Virus record (IMG/VR): IMGVR_UViG_3300042895_000648
Span: 1-31,413 of that record
DNA from: a virus
Direction: 5' to 3' (one strand)
DNA: 31,413 nt
The notes under the pieces are model-generated. The model had not been told where the DNA came from and did not search any database. It saw only the letters and a list, made by a program, of their open reading frames with translations. Each line of letters opens with the position of its first letter. Within the stretch, counting starts at the first letter, position 1. Below are positions 19,701 through 28,543 of the stretch, piece after piece. The position numbers and the translations under genes are program-made.

Positions 19701-21895
19701 GGTTAATAATTAATGGTATCGATATTGAATTAACTGATAAGCAAACTATTTCAAGAACTTTGCAGGTTAATGATATTTTGACTTTGTCAAATAGACAAAC
19801 CAATTATACCAACACATTTTCAATTAAAAAGACTGATAAAAACAAACAGACTTTTGATATGTTAGGAGTTGTTGGCGCTACTTCTTTTTTACCTTACCAA
19901 AAAAACGAATGCTATCTTTATACAGATGATGGCGAGTGTATGGTTTACAAAGGTTGGGCTGTAATTCAAAGTACCGATAAAGAATATAAGATTAATATTT
20001 ACGATGGTAATATAGATTTGTACAAAGCAATCGAAAACAAAAGTTTAGCAGATTTAGATTTAACAGAACTTGATCACGTAAAAAATTTATCTAACGTTGT
20101 TAATTCATTTACATCAAATTTACCTTACAAGTATTTAGTTGCAGATTACAACGGTGAAATGGTTTACAATACCAATAGGATAAATATTGATTACATCGTA
20201 CCAAGTGCAAAGGTTAGTTATTTATGGAATAAGATATTTACTGAAAACGGTTTTACATACAGCGGAAGTGTTTTTAATACTATAGATTTTACAAATCTTT
20301 GGTTAAGTTACCCAAAATTTACAGAGAATAATATACCACCTACTAAAATATTTGAGGGTAGCACTTCAACACTAACAGGAACTACAGCAACAATCCCATT
20401 AAAATTTGACCAGACTATTGTAATTGACAATATACAAGACGTAAACAAACAGCAATTTATAATAAGTGAAGACGGTGGTTATAGGATTGAAGTAACTGGC
20501 AACGGAGCTATAACGTATCAAGTCTTGAGAACAGGACCTTTCAACAATGTTACTTCATATCAAATTTATAACTATGCACGCATTTTAAAAAACAACGTTT
20601 TAATTGGTTATACATTTGACGGTGCAATAGATATTCCCCTTATAATTGGCGATGTTATTACGATTGAGTTTCCGCCTGTAGCATTAGGAATTTATGATAC
20701 GTTAATTAATACTACTTATAGCGGTAATTTTACTTTAATTTTTTCGCAATTTATAGGACAAGTTGTTTCTTTTTCAGATGAATTAAAGGACTTCAGTATT
20801 AAAGATTTTATAACTGAAATACTTAATCGTTTCGGTTTAACTCCATTCAAAGACAAATACGAAAATCATTATAGATTTTTAACACTACAGGAACTTTTAC
20901 AAAATAATACTGTAATTGATTGGAGCAGAGAACATAATAAATTTGTGGAAAAAATATCTGAAAAATATATTTTTGGTAGTTATGCACAAGAAAATAATTT
21001 CACGTACAAATATAATGATAGCGAAAGTGATTATTATAACAGCGAAATTTTAATTGATAATGTAAACCTAGCAGACAACAAAGTAGTTGTTAATTCACGT
21101 GTTTATGCTCCAGAAAAAGAACGTACTACATTAATACACGATTTGCAAACAAACGTTTATAAAGTATGGAATAAAGAAATAAAAGAGGGTGGAAGTATTA
21201 CTTACAAAGGACTTTCTAAAAGATATTATTTAATGCGTGAAGCATCGCATACTTTTACATCACCTACTCAAATAGGTAGTAAGGTTTTAGGAACGCATCA
21301 AACAATTACAACTGTACCGGTTGAAAGTTTTTATAATTTAAGAATGGAGGATGTTGTAAGAAATTACTACGCTACAATAGGAGCTGTTTTAAACTATTCA
21401 AAAATAATAGAGGCTTCAATATACCTAAACGAAAAAAACATATCCGATATGGATTTTAGTAAGCTATATTGGGTAAAACAATTAAGTAGTTATTTTCTTT
21501 TGAATAAGGTAAACAATTTTATCAAAAAAGGAATTACAAAAGTAGAACTTATAAAAGTCGATTATACGCCAATTATTGATGATGATAGATACGCTAGTGG
21601 CACAATTAATGGAGCTATAAATTTAGTACCTAAATTACATTTTGGTTTTAACCAAAGGCAAATAATAGCATCTGTAGGGCAAACAATTACAATATACCAA
21701 GATACTGTTTATAATGAAAACGAATATTATGTACCTTCGTTAGTTTCTGCTGGTGCTACAATAACACAATTAGATTTAAACTTAATTAAGGTTTCATTTG
21801 CAAGTACAGGATCTAAAACATTAAGCGCAACAGTAGCAAATAATGACCGTACAATAGAAATAAATTCAAACGTTTTAAACATAACAATAATATAA
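19697..21895 (+). CDS. Large tail tip / hub protein (732 aa)
   Basis: A 732-residue protein starting MRLIINGIDIELTDKQTISR, then NDILTLSNRQTNYTNTFSIK (about 26-45), a wording common at the start of Bacteroidota phage tail-hub proteins. The middle has tyrosine-rich strands and FIGQVVSFSDELKDFSIKDF (about 351-370) followed by ITEILNRFGLTPF. The end is Ig-like (SVGQTITIYQD, TGSKTLSATVANNDRTIEIN), which may bind surface sugars. It probably plays the hub or Tal-like role next to the distal tail protein. No peptidase motif was seen. Confidence 0.68.
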   Translation: MRLIINGIDIELTDKQTISRTLQVNDILTLSNRQTNYTNTFSIKKTDKNKQTFDMLGVVGATSFLPYQKNECYLYTDDGECMVYKGWAVIQSTDKEYKINIYDGNIDLYKAIENKSLADLDLTELDHVKNLSNVVNSFTSNLPYKYLVADYNGEMVYNTNRINIDYIVPSAKVSYLWNKIFTENGFTYSGSVFNTIDFTNLWLSYPKFTENNIPPTKIFEGSTSTLTGTTATIPLKFDQTIVIDNIQDVNKQQFIISEDGGYRIEVTGNGAITYQVLRTGPFNNVTSYQIYNYARILKNNVLIGYTFDGAIDIPLIIGDVITIEFPPVALGIYDTLINTTYSGNFTLIFSQFIGQVVSFSDELKDFSIKDFITEILNRFGLTPFKDKYENHYRFLTLQELLQNNTVIDWSREHNKFVEKISEKYIFGSYAQENNFTYKYNDSESDYYNSEILIDNVNLADNKVVVNSRVYAPEKERTTLIHDLQTNVYKVWNKEIKEGGSITYKGLSKRYYLMREASHTFTSPTQIGSKVLGTHQTITTVPVESFYNLRMEDVVRNYYATIGAVLNYSKIIEASIYLNEKNISDMDFSKLYWVKQLSSYFLLNKVNNFIKKGITKVELIKVDYTPIIDDDRYASGTINGAINLVPKLHFGFNQRQIIASVGQTITIYQDTVYNENEYYVPSLVSAGATITQLDLNLIKVSFASTGSKTLSATVANNDRTIEINSNVLNITII

Positions 21896-24660
21896 TGGCA
21901 AAGGTAGTTATAGCAGAATTAGAAATTGACATCACCGCACTTTTAAAATCTACTTCAGATTTAAAAAAAGAAATTGATGCGCTTAAAAATACACAAAAGG
22001 ATTTAGCTGCAAGTGGGCAATCTACTAGCGAAGCGTTTGTAGCAAACGAAGCGGTTTTAAAATCTTTAAATAGTGCCTATGCTTCAAATGTAAAAGTAAT
22101 ACAAGAAAGTGGACAAGCAACTAAAACACAAGCGGATCAAGCGCAACTTGTAACAATGGCTTTAAATACAGAAGTAACATCTATTGCTGAGGCACGTCAA
22201 CAAAATCAGTTACTTAATAAAATGCGTAACGAAACGAATGTTACTACAAAAGAAGGACAAGCGCAACTAACCGCATTAAATGCTAAATTAAATCAAAACA
22301 ACGATTTTATAAAAGAAAATGCAGACCAGTATTTAAAGCAAAAAATTAATATAGGTAATTATTCTGAAAGTATAAAAGATGCTGCCCAAAGTATGAACCC
22401 ATTAAACGGTGGTTTAGCTGGGTTTAATCAAAGAGCGCAAGATGCTGGAGGAGTTTTACCATTAGTAAAAGCAGGTTTAACAGGTGTTATTAGTGGAATC
22501 GGTGGAATGATATCCGCTTCATTAGCTTTTATTGCAACTCCTATTGGTGCTATTATAGCGGCTATTGCTTTAACATTAGGAATTTTGGTATCTGTTTTTA
22601 AAACATTCCAGCCTGTAGTTGACAAAGCGGAACAAGCGGTCGCAGCGTTAGGGGCTGTTTTAAATGTAATTAAGAATACTGTTTTAGCAGTTGTTAATGG
22701 TACAAAATCATTAGGCGATGCTTTTAGTGGTTTGGGTAGTTCAATGTCAAGTGCTGCAAAAGAAACAGCAAATTTAACAAAGGCACAACAAGACCTTGAC
22801 GACGTATTACAAGCGCAAGAGGTAACAACAGCAAGAAACCGAGCAGAAATAAATAAATTAAATGTTCAATTAAAAGATAGAACCAAAACAGAAAAGGAAC
22901 GTTTAGCAATTTCAGACCAGATTATTAAAAAAGAAGAGGCAGACTTTCAACAGCGTAAAAAAATAGTAGATGAAGAGGTAAGAATTGCAAGGGGTCAAAT
23001 TGCGGTTAAAGCACAATTTACAGCTGAGGAAAGAAAACTATTAAAAGAGCAAGGCATTGGTGCTAAGGAATTAGCTGAAAGTAGAGGAGGTAATTACGAT
23101 AAAGAATTTGAAGCATTAAACAAAGCACGTTTAAAAGCTATAGCATTAGAAAACGAAGTATCTGTAAACGTAGAAAAGCAATATGTAAAAAGAAATAAGA
23201 TTGAAGATGAAGCACAAGCAAACGCAGATAGAGCAAAAGCAGCAAGTGAAAAAGCGGCACAAGATGCACAAACTAGACGCCAAAAAGAAATCGACGATTT
23301 AATTGCAAAGTCAAATATTCAAATTGAATTATTTAAAACTACGGAATCCGCTAAACAAAAAACAGCATTAGAGACCGCAGATTTTAATAAGCAATTATTT
23401 GAAAAAGAAAACGCAAATTTAAAATTACAATACGATAAAGGTAAAATTTCAAAAGAGCAATTTGAGTTATCAAAGTTACAGCTTTCACAAAACTATGCGC
23501 AACAGCAAGCCAATACACTTTTACAATTTGCAAACGCTGAATTAAATTTATTTTTAGAAACTAACAAATCTAAATTAATAGGTGCTGAAAATTTAACCGC
23601 TGAATTAGTAGCAGAAGAAGAAAAAAGGTTAAAACTAATTGAGCAGAAAAGAATTGAAAATTTAGCAAAAGATAAAGAAGTTGACGTTGCGAAATTAGAA
23701 GCTAAAAAATTAAATAACGAACAATTAACAGTTGCTGAATTAGAATTTGAAACTGAAAGAATAAAGATTGCAAGTGAAACCGATAATACTATTCAAGCAA
23801 ATAAGAAAACACTTGAGGAACAAATCAAAGCACAAAAGGCGGAGCAATTAGCAATTGACAAAGAAGTAGCTTTAGCAGAAGCAGAAACAAAAGCTGAAGA
23901 AGATGCAATAAAAGCCGAGCAAGATTACCAAACTGAAATGGCTCGTTTTACAAAATTACTAACAGATAAAAAAATAACACAAGAACAATTTGATGCGTTT
24001 AAGAAAAACGCAGATGATAAAAAAGCTGAATTAGATAACTTAAGACAAATTCAACAAGTGCAATCTGCTTTAGGTGGTTTAAATAATATTGCAGGTGCTG
24101 TTGGTTCGTTATTTGGACAATCAAAAGAATTAGCTTTGGTTCAAGCTGGTATTAATGGCGCAATGGCTATTACTTCTATTTTAGCGCAATATCCTAAATT
24201 CGATGGTGGTTTCGCAATGACAGCGGCAATAATAGCAGCAGGTGCAACAACTGTAGCACAAGTAGCAAAGATAGCAAGTGCTAAAACACCAGCTACACCA
24301 AAATTTGAAAAAGGAGGTATTCAAGAAATTGGAGGTAAAAGACATAGCGCTGGAGGTACTAAATTTTGGGGCGAAGATGGTACACAATTTGAAGCTGAAG
24401 CAGGCGAAGGAATAGGAATATTAAACCGTAATGCGTTTGCATCGTTTATGGATTTTAATAACTCACATAGTAGCGGTAGAAGTAATGGCGGTTTCTTTGC
24501 AGGTGGTGGAATTATTACACAAGGCGTACGCCCTGAAACAATGAATATTGATAACGTTGTTGATGCAATAGCGAGTATGCCAGCTCCAGTAGTTGCGGTT
24601 GAGGAAATACAAACCGTAGGCAATAGATATACTCAGGTTGTAAATGGTGCAAATTTATAG
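21895..24660 (+). CDS. Tail tape measure protein
   Basis: A 921-residue protein with the usual tape-measure layout. Coiled coils lie at the N-terminus (about 1-160, with many Gln/Lys/Ala). A hydrophobic stretch at about 185-240 (GVISGIGGMISASLAFIATP, IGAIIAAIALTLGILVSVF) follows, then a very long coiled coil (about 280-715). The last part is Gly/Ala rich (GGLNNIAGAVGSLFGQ, FAMTAAIIAAGATTVAQVAK) and ends with KFEKGGIQEIGGKRHSAGGT and EAEAGEGIGILNRNAF. At about 0.15 nm per residue it predicts a tail near 138 nm. It sets tail length and may enter the host membrane during injection. Unusually, it lies after the tail-tip genes. Confidence 0.92.
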   Translation: MAKVVIAELEIDITALLKSTSDLKKEIDALKNTQKDLAASGQSTSEAFVANEAVLKSLNSAYASNVKVIQESGQATKTQADQAQLVTMALNTEVTSIAEARQQNQLLNKMRNETNVTTKEGQAQLTALNAKLNQNNDFIKENADQYLKQKINIGNYSESIKDAAQSMNPLNGGLAGFNQRAQDAGGVLPLVKAGLTGVISGIGGMISASLAFIATPIGAIIAAIALTLGILVSVFKTFQPVVDKAEQAVAALGAVLNVIKNTVLAVVNGTKSLGDAFSGLGSSMSSAAKETANLTKAQQDLDDVLQAQEVTTARNRAEINKLNVQLKDRTKTEKERLAISDQIIKKEEADFQQRKKIVDEEVRIARGQIAVKAQFTAEERKLLKEQGIGAKELAESRGGNYDKEFEALNKARLKAIALENEVSVNVEKQYVKRNKIEDEAQANADRAKAASEKAAQDAQTRRQKEIDDLIAKSNIQIELFKTTESAKQKTALETADFNKQLFEKENANLKLQYDKGKISKEQFELSKLQLSQNYAQQQANTLLQFANAELNLFLETNKSKLIGAENLTAELVAEEEKRLKLIEQKRIENLAKDKEVDVAKLEAKKLNNEQLTVAELEFETERIKIASETDNTIQANKKTLEEQIKAQKAEQLAIDKEVALAEAETKAEEDAIKAEQDYQTEMARFTKLLTDKKITQEQFDAFKKNADDKKAELDNLRQIQQVQSALGGLNNIAGAVGSLFGQSKELALVQAGINGAMAITSILAQYPKFDGGFAMTAAIIAAGATTVAQVAKIASAKTPATPKFEKGGIQEIGGKRHSAGGTKFWGEDGTQFEAEAGEGIGILNRNAFASFMDFNNSHSSGRSNGGFFAGGGIITQGVRPETMNIDNVVDAIASMPAPVVAVEEIQTVGNRYTQVVNGANL

Positions 24661-24672
24661 TATATTAGCAAA

Positions 24673-24918
24673 GTGAAAATAACAAACATTTTAAGCGGGT
24701 GGGGTAACTTCATTGAAAAAAGTGAGGTTACTGAAGCAATGGCAGAAAGTCGAGCTGCTCAATGCATTAAATGTAACGAATGTAAAGAAGGCAAACTATT
24801 GGCACTTATAAAAGATGACTTAAAAGAAATTGAAGGACATTATTGTGCATTATGTTATTGCCCTATAAGCGCAAAGATTAGAAGTGAATTAGAATTTTGT
24901 CCAAAACAATTATGGTAA
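24673..24918 (+). CDS. Zinc-ribbon protein (81 aa)
   Basis: An 81-residue protein with two cysteine clusters: CIKCNEC (31-37) and CALCYC (58-63), plus C76 in ELEFCPKQLW. The pattern RAxxCxxCxxC...CxxCxCPxxAKxRSxxExCPxxxW is a known small zinc-ribbon family in phages and prophages. Role unknown; zinc ribbons often bind nucleic acid or proteins. The start is GTG 24673, with no ATG in frame before residue 23. It overlaps the next gene by ATGGTAA. Confidence 0.78.
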   Translation: MKITNILSGWGNFIEKSEVTEAMAESRAAQCIKCNECKEGKLLALIKDDLKEIEGHYCALCYCPISAKIRSELEFCPKQLW

Positions 24919-25136
24919 ACTACGATTTTTTAAAAGCTATTCCACAAAGCCAATTTTTAGAAATGGTTAGGCGTGGAATAATACACGTTAAAGTAATGGA
25001 TTGGTTAGTAGTGTACGAATTTTATTTAAACGAATTGAAATTTAATAAGAAATCGGTTTCAGTAACTTACACTTCGGAAAAATATAATTGTTCAGAAAAA
25101 ACTATTTTGAGAATTATTAACTTTATGGTTAATTAA
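24912..25136 (+). CDS. Small helix-turn-helix protein (74 aa)
   Basis: A 74-residue protein with a mostly helical N-terminus (FLKAIPQSQFLEMVRRGIIH) and an HTH-like end: NKKSVSVTYTSEKYNCSEKT followed by ILRIINFM. It could bind DNA and regulate the late operon, or simply be a structural accessory. I chose ATG 24912 (overlap with upstream stop) over TTG 24897. Its last 45 bases overlap a probable gene on the other strand, and a terminator follows 21 bases later. Confidence 0.68.
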   Translation: MVNYDFLKAIPQSQFLEMVRRGIIHVKVMDWLVVYEFYLNELKFNKKSVSVTYTSEKYNCSEKTILRIINFMVN

Positions 25137-25277
25137 TATATCATTTAATTGCTTTTCAAACTCCTGATATTCGGGAGTTTTTTTATAAGCTGGTGTTTGC
25201 ATTTTCTTTATAGCTCTTTTACTTTGAACAGTCAAAGAATAAACCAACGCAATAAATGAAATTATAAATAGTATCAT
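25092..25277 (-). CDS. Probable minus-strand small membrane protein (61 aa)
   Basis: A minus-strand ORF from ATG (25277) to a TGA at 25092-25094. It encodes a 61-residue protein with an N-terminal membrane segment (MILFIISFIALVYSLTV), a basic stretch (QSKRAIKKMQ) and a helical tail (PEYQEFEKQLNDILINHK). Codon use and composition are as in real genes here, and the + strand has no gene for 225 bases. It would be the only minus-strand gene. TAAATTTG (minus strand, 25288-25281) lies only 3 bases before the ATG, so a promoter is unclear. It converges with the HTH gene and contains that gene's terminator. It could still be chance. Confidence 0.45.
   Translation of the reverse strand: MILFIISFIALVYSLTVQSKRAIKKMQTPAYKKTPEYQEFEKQLNDILINHKVNNSQNSFF
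25158..25184 (+). terminator. Rho-independent terminator after tail genes
   Basis: AAACTCCTG (25158-25166) pairs with CGGGAGTTT (25172-25180) with one G-U pair, a 5-nt loop and seven T residues (25178-25184). On the minus strand no T run follows, so it acts on the + strand only. It separates the tail part from the head part of the late region. Confidence 0.82.
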
Positions 25278-25310
25278 ACTCAAATTTACTTATTGATACA
25301 TAGTAATTTA

Positions 25311-25326
25311 AGACAAATTTGTGTCT
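25311..25326 (+). promoter_or_regulatory. Small dyad upstream of head operon
   Basis: AGACAAATTTGTGTCT: 5-bp arms (AGACA/TGTCT) around AATTTG. CAAATTTG can be read on both strands, one base off the promoter box. It lies between the minus-strand ORF start and the head promoter, as a shared control site might. Confidence 0.35.
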
Positions 25327-25348
25327 AAATGTATTGACTTCTTATACT

Positions 25349-25356
25349 TAATTTTG
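25349..25356 (+). promoter_or_regulatory. Promoter -7 box (TAATTTTG) for head genes
   Basis: TAATTTTG fits TAnnTTTG, but ends only 5 bases before the protease ATG at 25362. Transcription would begin at or next to the start codon, giving a leaderless or almost leaderless mRNA. Confidence 0.5.
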
Positions 25357-25361
25357 TAGGT

Positions 25362-26426
25362 ATGGAAGGAACTATTTTTATTAACGGTCAAATCGGAACT
25401 ACTGAAACCCAAAAGGGCGTGGAGTTAATCGATATAATCCAACAAGTAAAGGCACAACCTGAGGCACTTTCTTTTAGAGTACATATTAATTCAGAAGGTG
25501 GTGTTGTAGATACAGGCTTTGATATTTTCAATTACATTAAATCTTTACGCTTACCAATTACAACTGTAGGGAGTGGCTTAGTTGCTTCAATTGCTACTGT
25601 TGTGTTTATGGCTGGAGATAAAAGAATATTGACTACAGGAACTGAATTTATGATACACTCGCCAATGGGTGGTATTGATGGAACAGCAGACCAAATTGAA
25701 GAGTACGCACAAAGCGTAAGGGATTGTGAAAATAGATTGATTAAATTTTATTCACAACAAACAGGTTTAAGTGCCGACGCATTACAACCGTTATTAAAAA
25801 ATGAAACTTGGCTTACAGAAGACCAAGCGACATCACTAGGATTTGCAACGTTATTAAACGAGCCAATCCTTGCAAAAGCGTATCTTAATTTAAACAATGA
25901 TAAACCAATGACAAAAGAAGACAAAAGTTGGATTGAGGAAAAATTTACCTCGATTCTTAACTCGTTCAAAAAGAAGGTTGTAAATATAATTTTACAAGAT
26001 GCGAACGGAGTTAGTATAGACTTTGCAGAAGTAGCAGAAGGGGAAACTCCTGAACTTGGTGCAATGGCTACAGTAGACGGACAACCTGCAGAGGGTGAGT
26101 ACATTATGCCAGACGGAAGTACTTATGTATTTTCAGCGGGTGCATTACAAGAGATTAGAGTTGTAGAAGAAGATTCAGCAATGAAAGAAATTGACGAATT
26201 GAAAAGACAACTTGCGGAAAAAGAAGCTGCATTACAAGCGAACGCAACTACAATTTCAGAACAAGAGGCTCAAATTACTAACATCGTAAAAGAAGTTAAG
26301 GAATTGAAAGCTGGTATTACTTCACGTTTTAACGGAGAAGAGAAAAAAGAAAACAAAAAAGATGAAGTTATTACAAACAGCGCTTTATCTGCATTAGAAA
26401 ATTTAAAAACTAAAAGACGTAAATAA
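25362..26426 (+). CDS. ClpP-like prohead protease with fused scaffold-like C-terminus
   Basis: A 354-residue protein. Residues 1-175 are a ClpP/S14-type serine protease: HINSEGGVVDTGFDIFNYI (41-59), GSGLVASIATVVFMAGDKR (70-88) with nucleophile S76, and FMIHSPMGG (96-104) with H99. At the third triad place, aligned with the ClpP Asp, stands E148 (KNETWLTEDQA). Residues about 190-255 include a small acidic domain (ASFSAG-type strands, EYIMPDGSTYVFSAG). Residues about 270-320 are a coiled coil (DELKRQLAEKEAALQANATT) with a basic end. No separate scaffold gene lies between it and the capsid gene, so this tail probably acts as scaffold and is cut during maturation. Confidence 0.88.
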   Translation: MEGTIFINGQIGTTETQKGVELIDIIQQVKAQPEALSFRVHINSEGGVVDTGFDIFNYIKSLRLPITTVGSGLVASIATVVFMAGDKRILTTGTEFMIHSPMGGIDGTADQIEEYAQSVRDCENRLIKFYSQQTGLSADALQPLLKNETWLTEDQATSLGFATLLNEPILAKAYLNLNNDKPMTKEDKSWIEEKFTSILNSFKKKVVNIILQDANGVSIDFAEVAEGETPELGAMATVDGQPAEGEYIMPDGSTYVFSAGALQEIRVVEEDSAMKEIDELKRQLAEKEAALQANATTISEQEAQITNIVKEVKELKAGITSRFNGEEKKENKKDEVITNSALSALENLKTKRRK

Positions 26427-26428
26427 AA

Positions 26429-27499
26429 ATGGCATCAGAAATTACATCAAGTTTTGCTTTTAACAGAGATGAACTTAAAGACTGGTCAAAAGTAATTAAT
26501 GAATTAACTTTTGGCGATCCTGCACTTAATGAATTACACGACATTGAGCAAGGTATTAAATACAATCAGCAAATCGTATTCGCTGGACGTATGGGATTAT
26601 TAGGAAAAACCGTTACAGGTTGTACACCAAATGCAGTAGCAGGTGTTGCACTTACTGAGAAAACGTGGACACCAGTAGACAAAGACTTCAGATTAGAACA
26701 TTGTTCTGCTGACGTAAACGCACAAGACAAATTGATCCGTCAAATGGCGAAAATGAATCCTGACTTTTACAATGTAATTGAAGGTTCTAACAACGTAGTA
26801 GGTAACTTCTTAGTTGCAAAAGTTGTTGAAGGATTCAACGAGAATTTAATCCGTGAGACTTGGTTTTCAGATACAGCGGCTGCTTTAACAACTGGTGCTG
26901 GTGTTTTCAAAGTAGGTACTGATTTAGGTTTCTTTAATTCTTACAACGGATTCTTTAAACAAATCTTTACTGAAATTCCAACTACAGATTCTAAATATGT
27001 AGCAATTACTAAAAATGCTGCTGCATCTTATGCTTTACAAGCTTTAGCTTCAGGTGATGCAATTGCAACTTTAAAAGCTATGTACGCAAAAGCTGATTCA
27101 AGATTGTTAGATAGTGGTTCTGCTAAATTCTATGTAACTAGAACTTTATGGGATGGTTACTTAAATGATTTAGAATCATTACAAAACTCTGGAGCTGGTA
27201 ATACAATGATTAACGAAAACGGACAAGTTTCTTTAACTTACAGAGGTATTCCAGTTGTAAAAGTTGAGGTTTGGGATAGAACTATTGCAGCTTACCAAGA
27301 CAATGGAACTAAATGGAACTTACCTCACAGAGCGGTTTTATCAACTCCAATGAACTTAAAAATTGGTACTTTATCAACTGACGACTTTGGTACGTTAGAT
27401 GCTTTCTATGACCAATATCACAAAGTGAATGTTATCGATGCTGTTTACACTATCGATGCTAAACACTTAGAGAAATATATGACAGTAGCGGCTTATTAA
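26429..27499 (+). CDS. Major capsid protein (HK97-fold)
   Basis: A 356-residue protein directly after the protease. It has an N-terminal helix region (NRDELKDWSKVINELTFGD), extended strands (NQQIVFAGRMGLLGKTVTGC at about 46-65), a long helix (DKLIRQMAKMNPDFYN) and a C-terminal A-domain with SAKFYVTRTLWDGYLNDLES and YRGIPVVKVEVWDRT. These match capsid proteins of the HK97 fold in phages of Bacteroidota. It forms the icosahedral shell. Its codons use more C-ending forms than neighbours (aac, ttc, atc), as is usual for a strongly expressed gene. The assignment rests on position and pattern, not on a search. Confidence 0.85.
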   Translation: MASEITSSFAFNRDELKDWSKVINELTFGDPALNELHDIEQGIKYNQQIVFAGRMGLLGKTVTGCTPNAVAGVALTEKTWTPVDKDFRLEHCSADVNAQDKLIRQMAKMNPDFYNVIEGSNNVVGNFLVAKVVEGFNENLIRETWFSDTAAALTTGAGVFKVGTDLGFFNSYNGFFKQIFTEIPTTDSKYVAITKNAAASYALQALASGDAIATLKAMYAKADSRLLDSGSAKFYVTRTLWDGYLNDLESLQNSGAGNTMINENGQVSLTYRGIPVVKVEVWDRTIAAYQDNGTKWNLPHRAVLSTPMNLKIGTLSTDDFGTLDAFYDQYHKVNVIDAVYTIDAKHLEKYMTVAAY

Positions 27500-27540
27500 T
27501 TTAAGCCACTACTTAATTTTAACTTTTAAAAAATAAAAAT

Positions 27541-28125
27541 ATGCCTTGTGAAGGATTAATAACCGCAAATATTTTATTTGATTGTGATAACCCTAGTATT
27601 GGAGGTTTAGAAACTGATGTATTGTTAATCAATGCTGAAGATATAAACATTGCTACTACTACAATTAGTGCAACAAATAAAACGTTAATGACTAACCTAG
27701 CATTAAAAGCAACAAAAGTTGGCTTTTTATTGCAGGGAGTTAAACAAATCAATGGTACTAGTTACGAATTGGTTAAAAAAGAATTTGGACCAGATAAATT
27801 TAAACATATGTTTACAGGTGTTATCTTAAATCCAAGTGCTGCAAACAAATTACAAGCTACTTTACTTTCAGAAGGTGGTAAATATGTAGTTGTAGTTGAG
27901 CAAAAATGGAAAGGTGCGGCTAACGCTGATGCATTTCAAGTTTACGGATACAAATCAGGATTAGAGTTAATGACTTTGACATACAACTCAAAAGAAAACG
28001 ACGGTACAATTTCATTTACTTTGGAAAGTACTGAAGGATATGAAGAGCCAATCGTACCAATGACATTATTGGAAACTGATTACGCTACTACTAAGACAGC
28101 ATTCGATGCTAAATTCTTATCATAA
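27541..28125 (+). CDS. Putative major tail tube protein
   Basis: A 194-residue, beta-rich protein: CEGLITANILFDCDNPSIGG (3-22), DVLLINAEDINIATTTISAT, a middle with FKHMFTGVILNPS (about 87-99), GGKYVVVVEQKWKG (about 112-125), FQVYGYKSGLELMTL and the end EGYEEPIVPMTLLETDYATT followed by FDAKF. Strand order, the EPIVP-type end and strong expression-like codons resemble tail tube proteins of siphophages in Bacteroidota. A head decoration protein is the main alternative, given its place right after the capsid gene. The ATG at 27541 follows an A-rich leader. Confidence 0.6.
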   Translation: MPCEGLITANILFDCDNPSIGGLETDVLLINAEDINIATTTISATNKTLMTNLALKATKVGFLLQGVKQINGTSYELVKKEFGPDKFKHMFTGVILNPSAANKLQATLLSEGGKYVVVVEQKWKGAANADAFQVYGYKSGLELMTLTYNSKENDGTISFTLESTEGYEEPIVPMTLLETDYATTKTAFDAKFLS

Positions 28126-28135
28126 GTGGCATGAA

Positions 28136-28543
28136 ATGAATGTGGAACTAATTATCGGTGGGAAAACTGCCGATAATGTTCCTTATTTAAAATTATTCTT
28201 AATAGATTACAAAACAGAATTTTCTATTGAAACTGTAAACGCTGGATGTGAAAAATGTATCGTTGCATATCATAGAGAATTTATAAAAAAGTACAGCACA
28301 ATGGAAAATACTTCAAATTACCAACTGCACAAAAAAAGAGAGGGCTTACAATTAGAATTTGGTGGCTCTATTTTTATCACAAATGAAAATCTTACAGACC
28401 GATACGCTGAAAAGTTAATCAAACGCTTCAAAGAAATCAATCCAAACTTTAAAATGGAGGATTTATTTGAGGTATATCCTACAAATATCACTACAGAAGT
28501 AGTAGAAGAAGCGCCAAAAAAACAAAGAAAACCACGTAAATAA
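28136..28543 (+). CDS. Hypothetical virion-module protein (135 aa)
   Basis: A 135-residue protein with NVELIIGGKTADNVPYLKLF at the start, ETVNAGCEKCIVAYHREF (about 35-52, two cysteines 3 apart), LTDRYAEKLIKRFKEINPNF and a basic end (EEAPKKQRKPRK). The NAGCxKC element recurs in uncharacterised head-region proteins of Bacteroidota phages. Its place after the tail-tube candidate would suit a tail assembly chaperone, but no proof is seen. I chose ATG 28136; a start at 28106 would overlap the previous gene by 20 bases. It overlaps the portal gene (TAATG). Confidence 0.65.
   Translation: MNVELIIGGKTADNVPYLKLFLIDYKTEFSIETVNAGCEKCIVAYHREFIKKYSTMENTSNYQLHKKREGLQLEFGGSIFITNENLTDRYAEKLIKRFKEINPNFKMEDLFEVYPTNITTEVVEEAPKKQRKPRK

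Noticed and set aside
24181-24623. Minus-strand ORFs opposite the end of the tape measure
   Set aside because: Low-complexity Cys/Ser/Pro-rich translations of the opposite strand of Gly/Ala-rich codons; shadows.
25748-25756. DnaA-box-like TTATTCACA as phage origin
   Set aside because: A single match inside the protease gene, far from the replication module. One site by chance is expected in this length.
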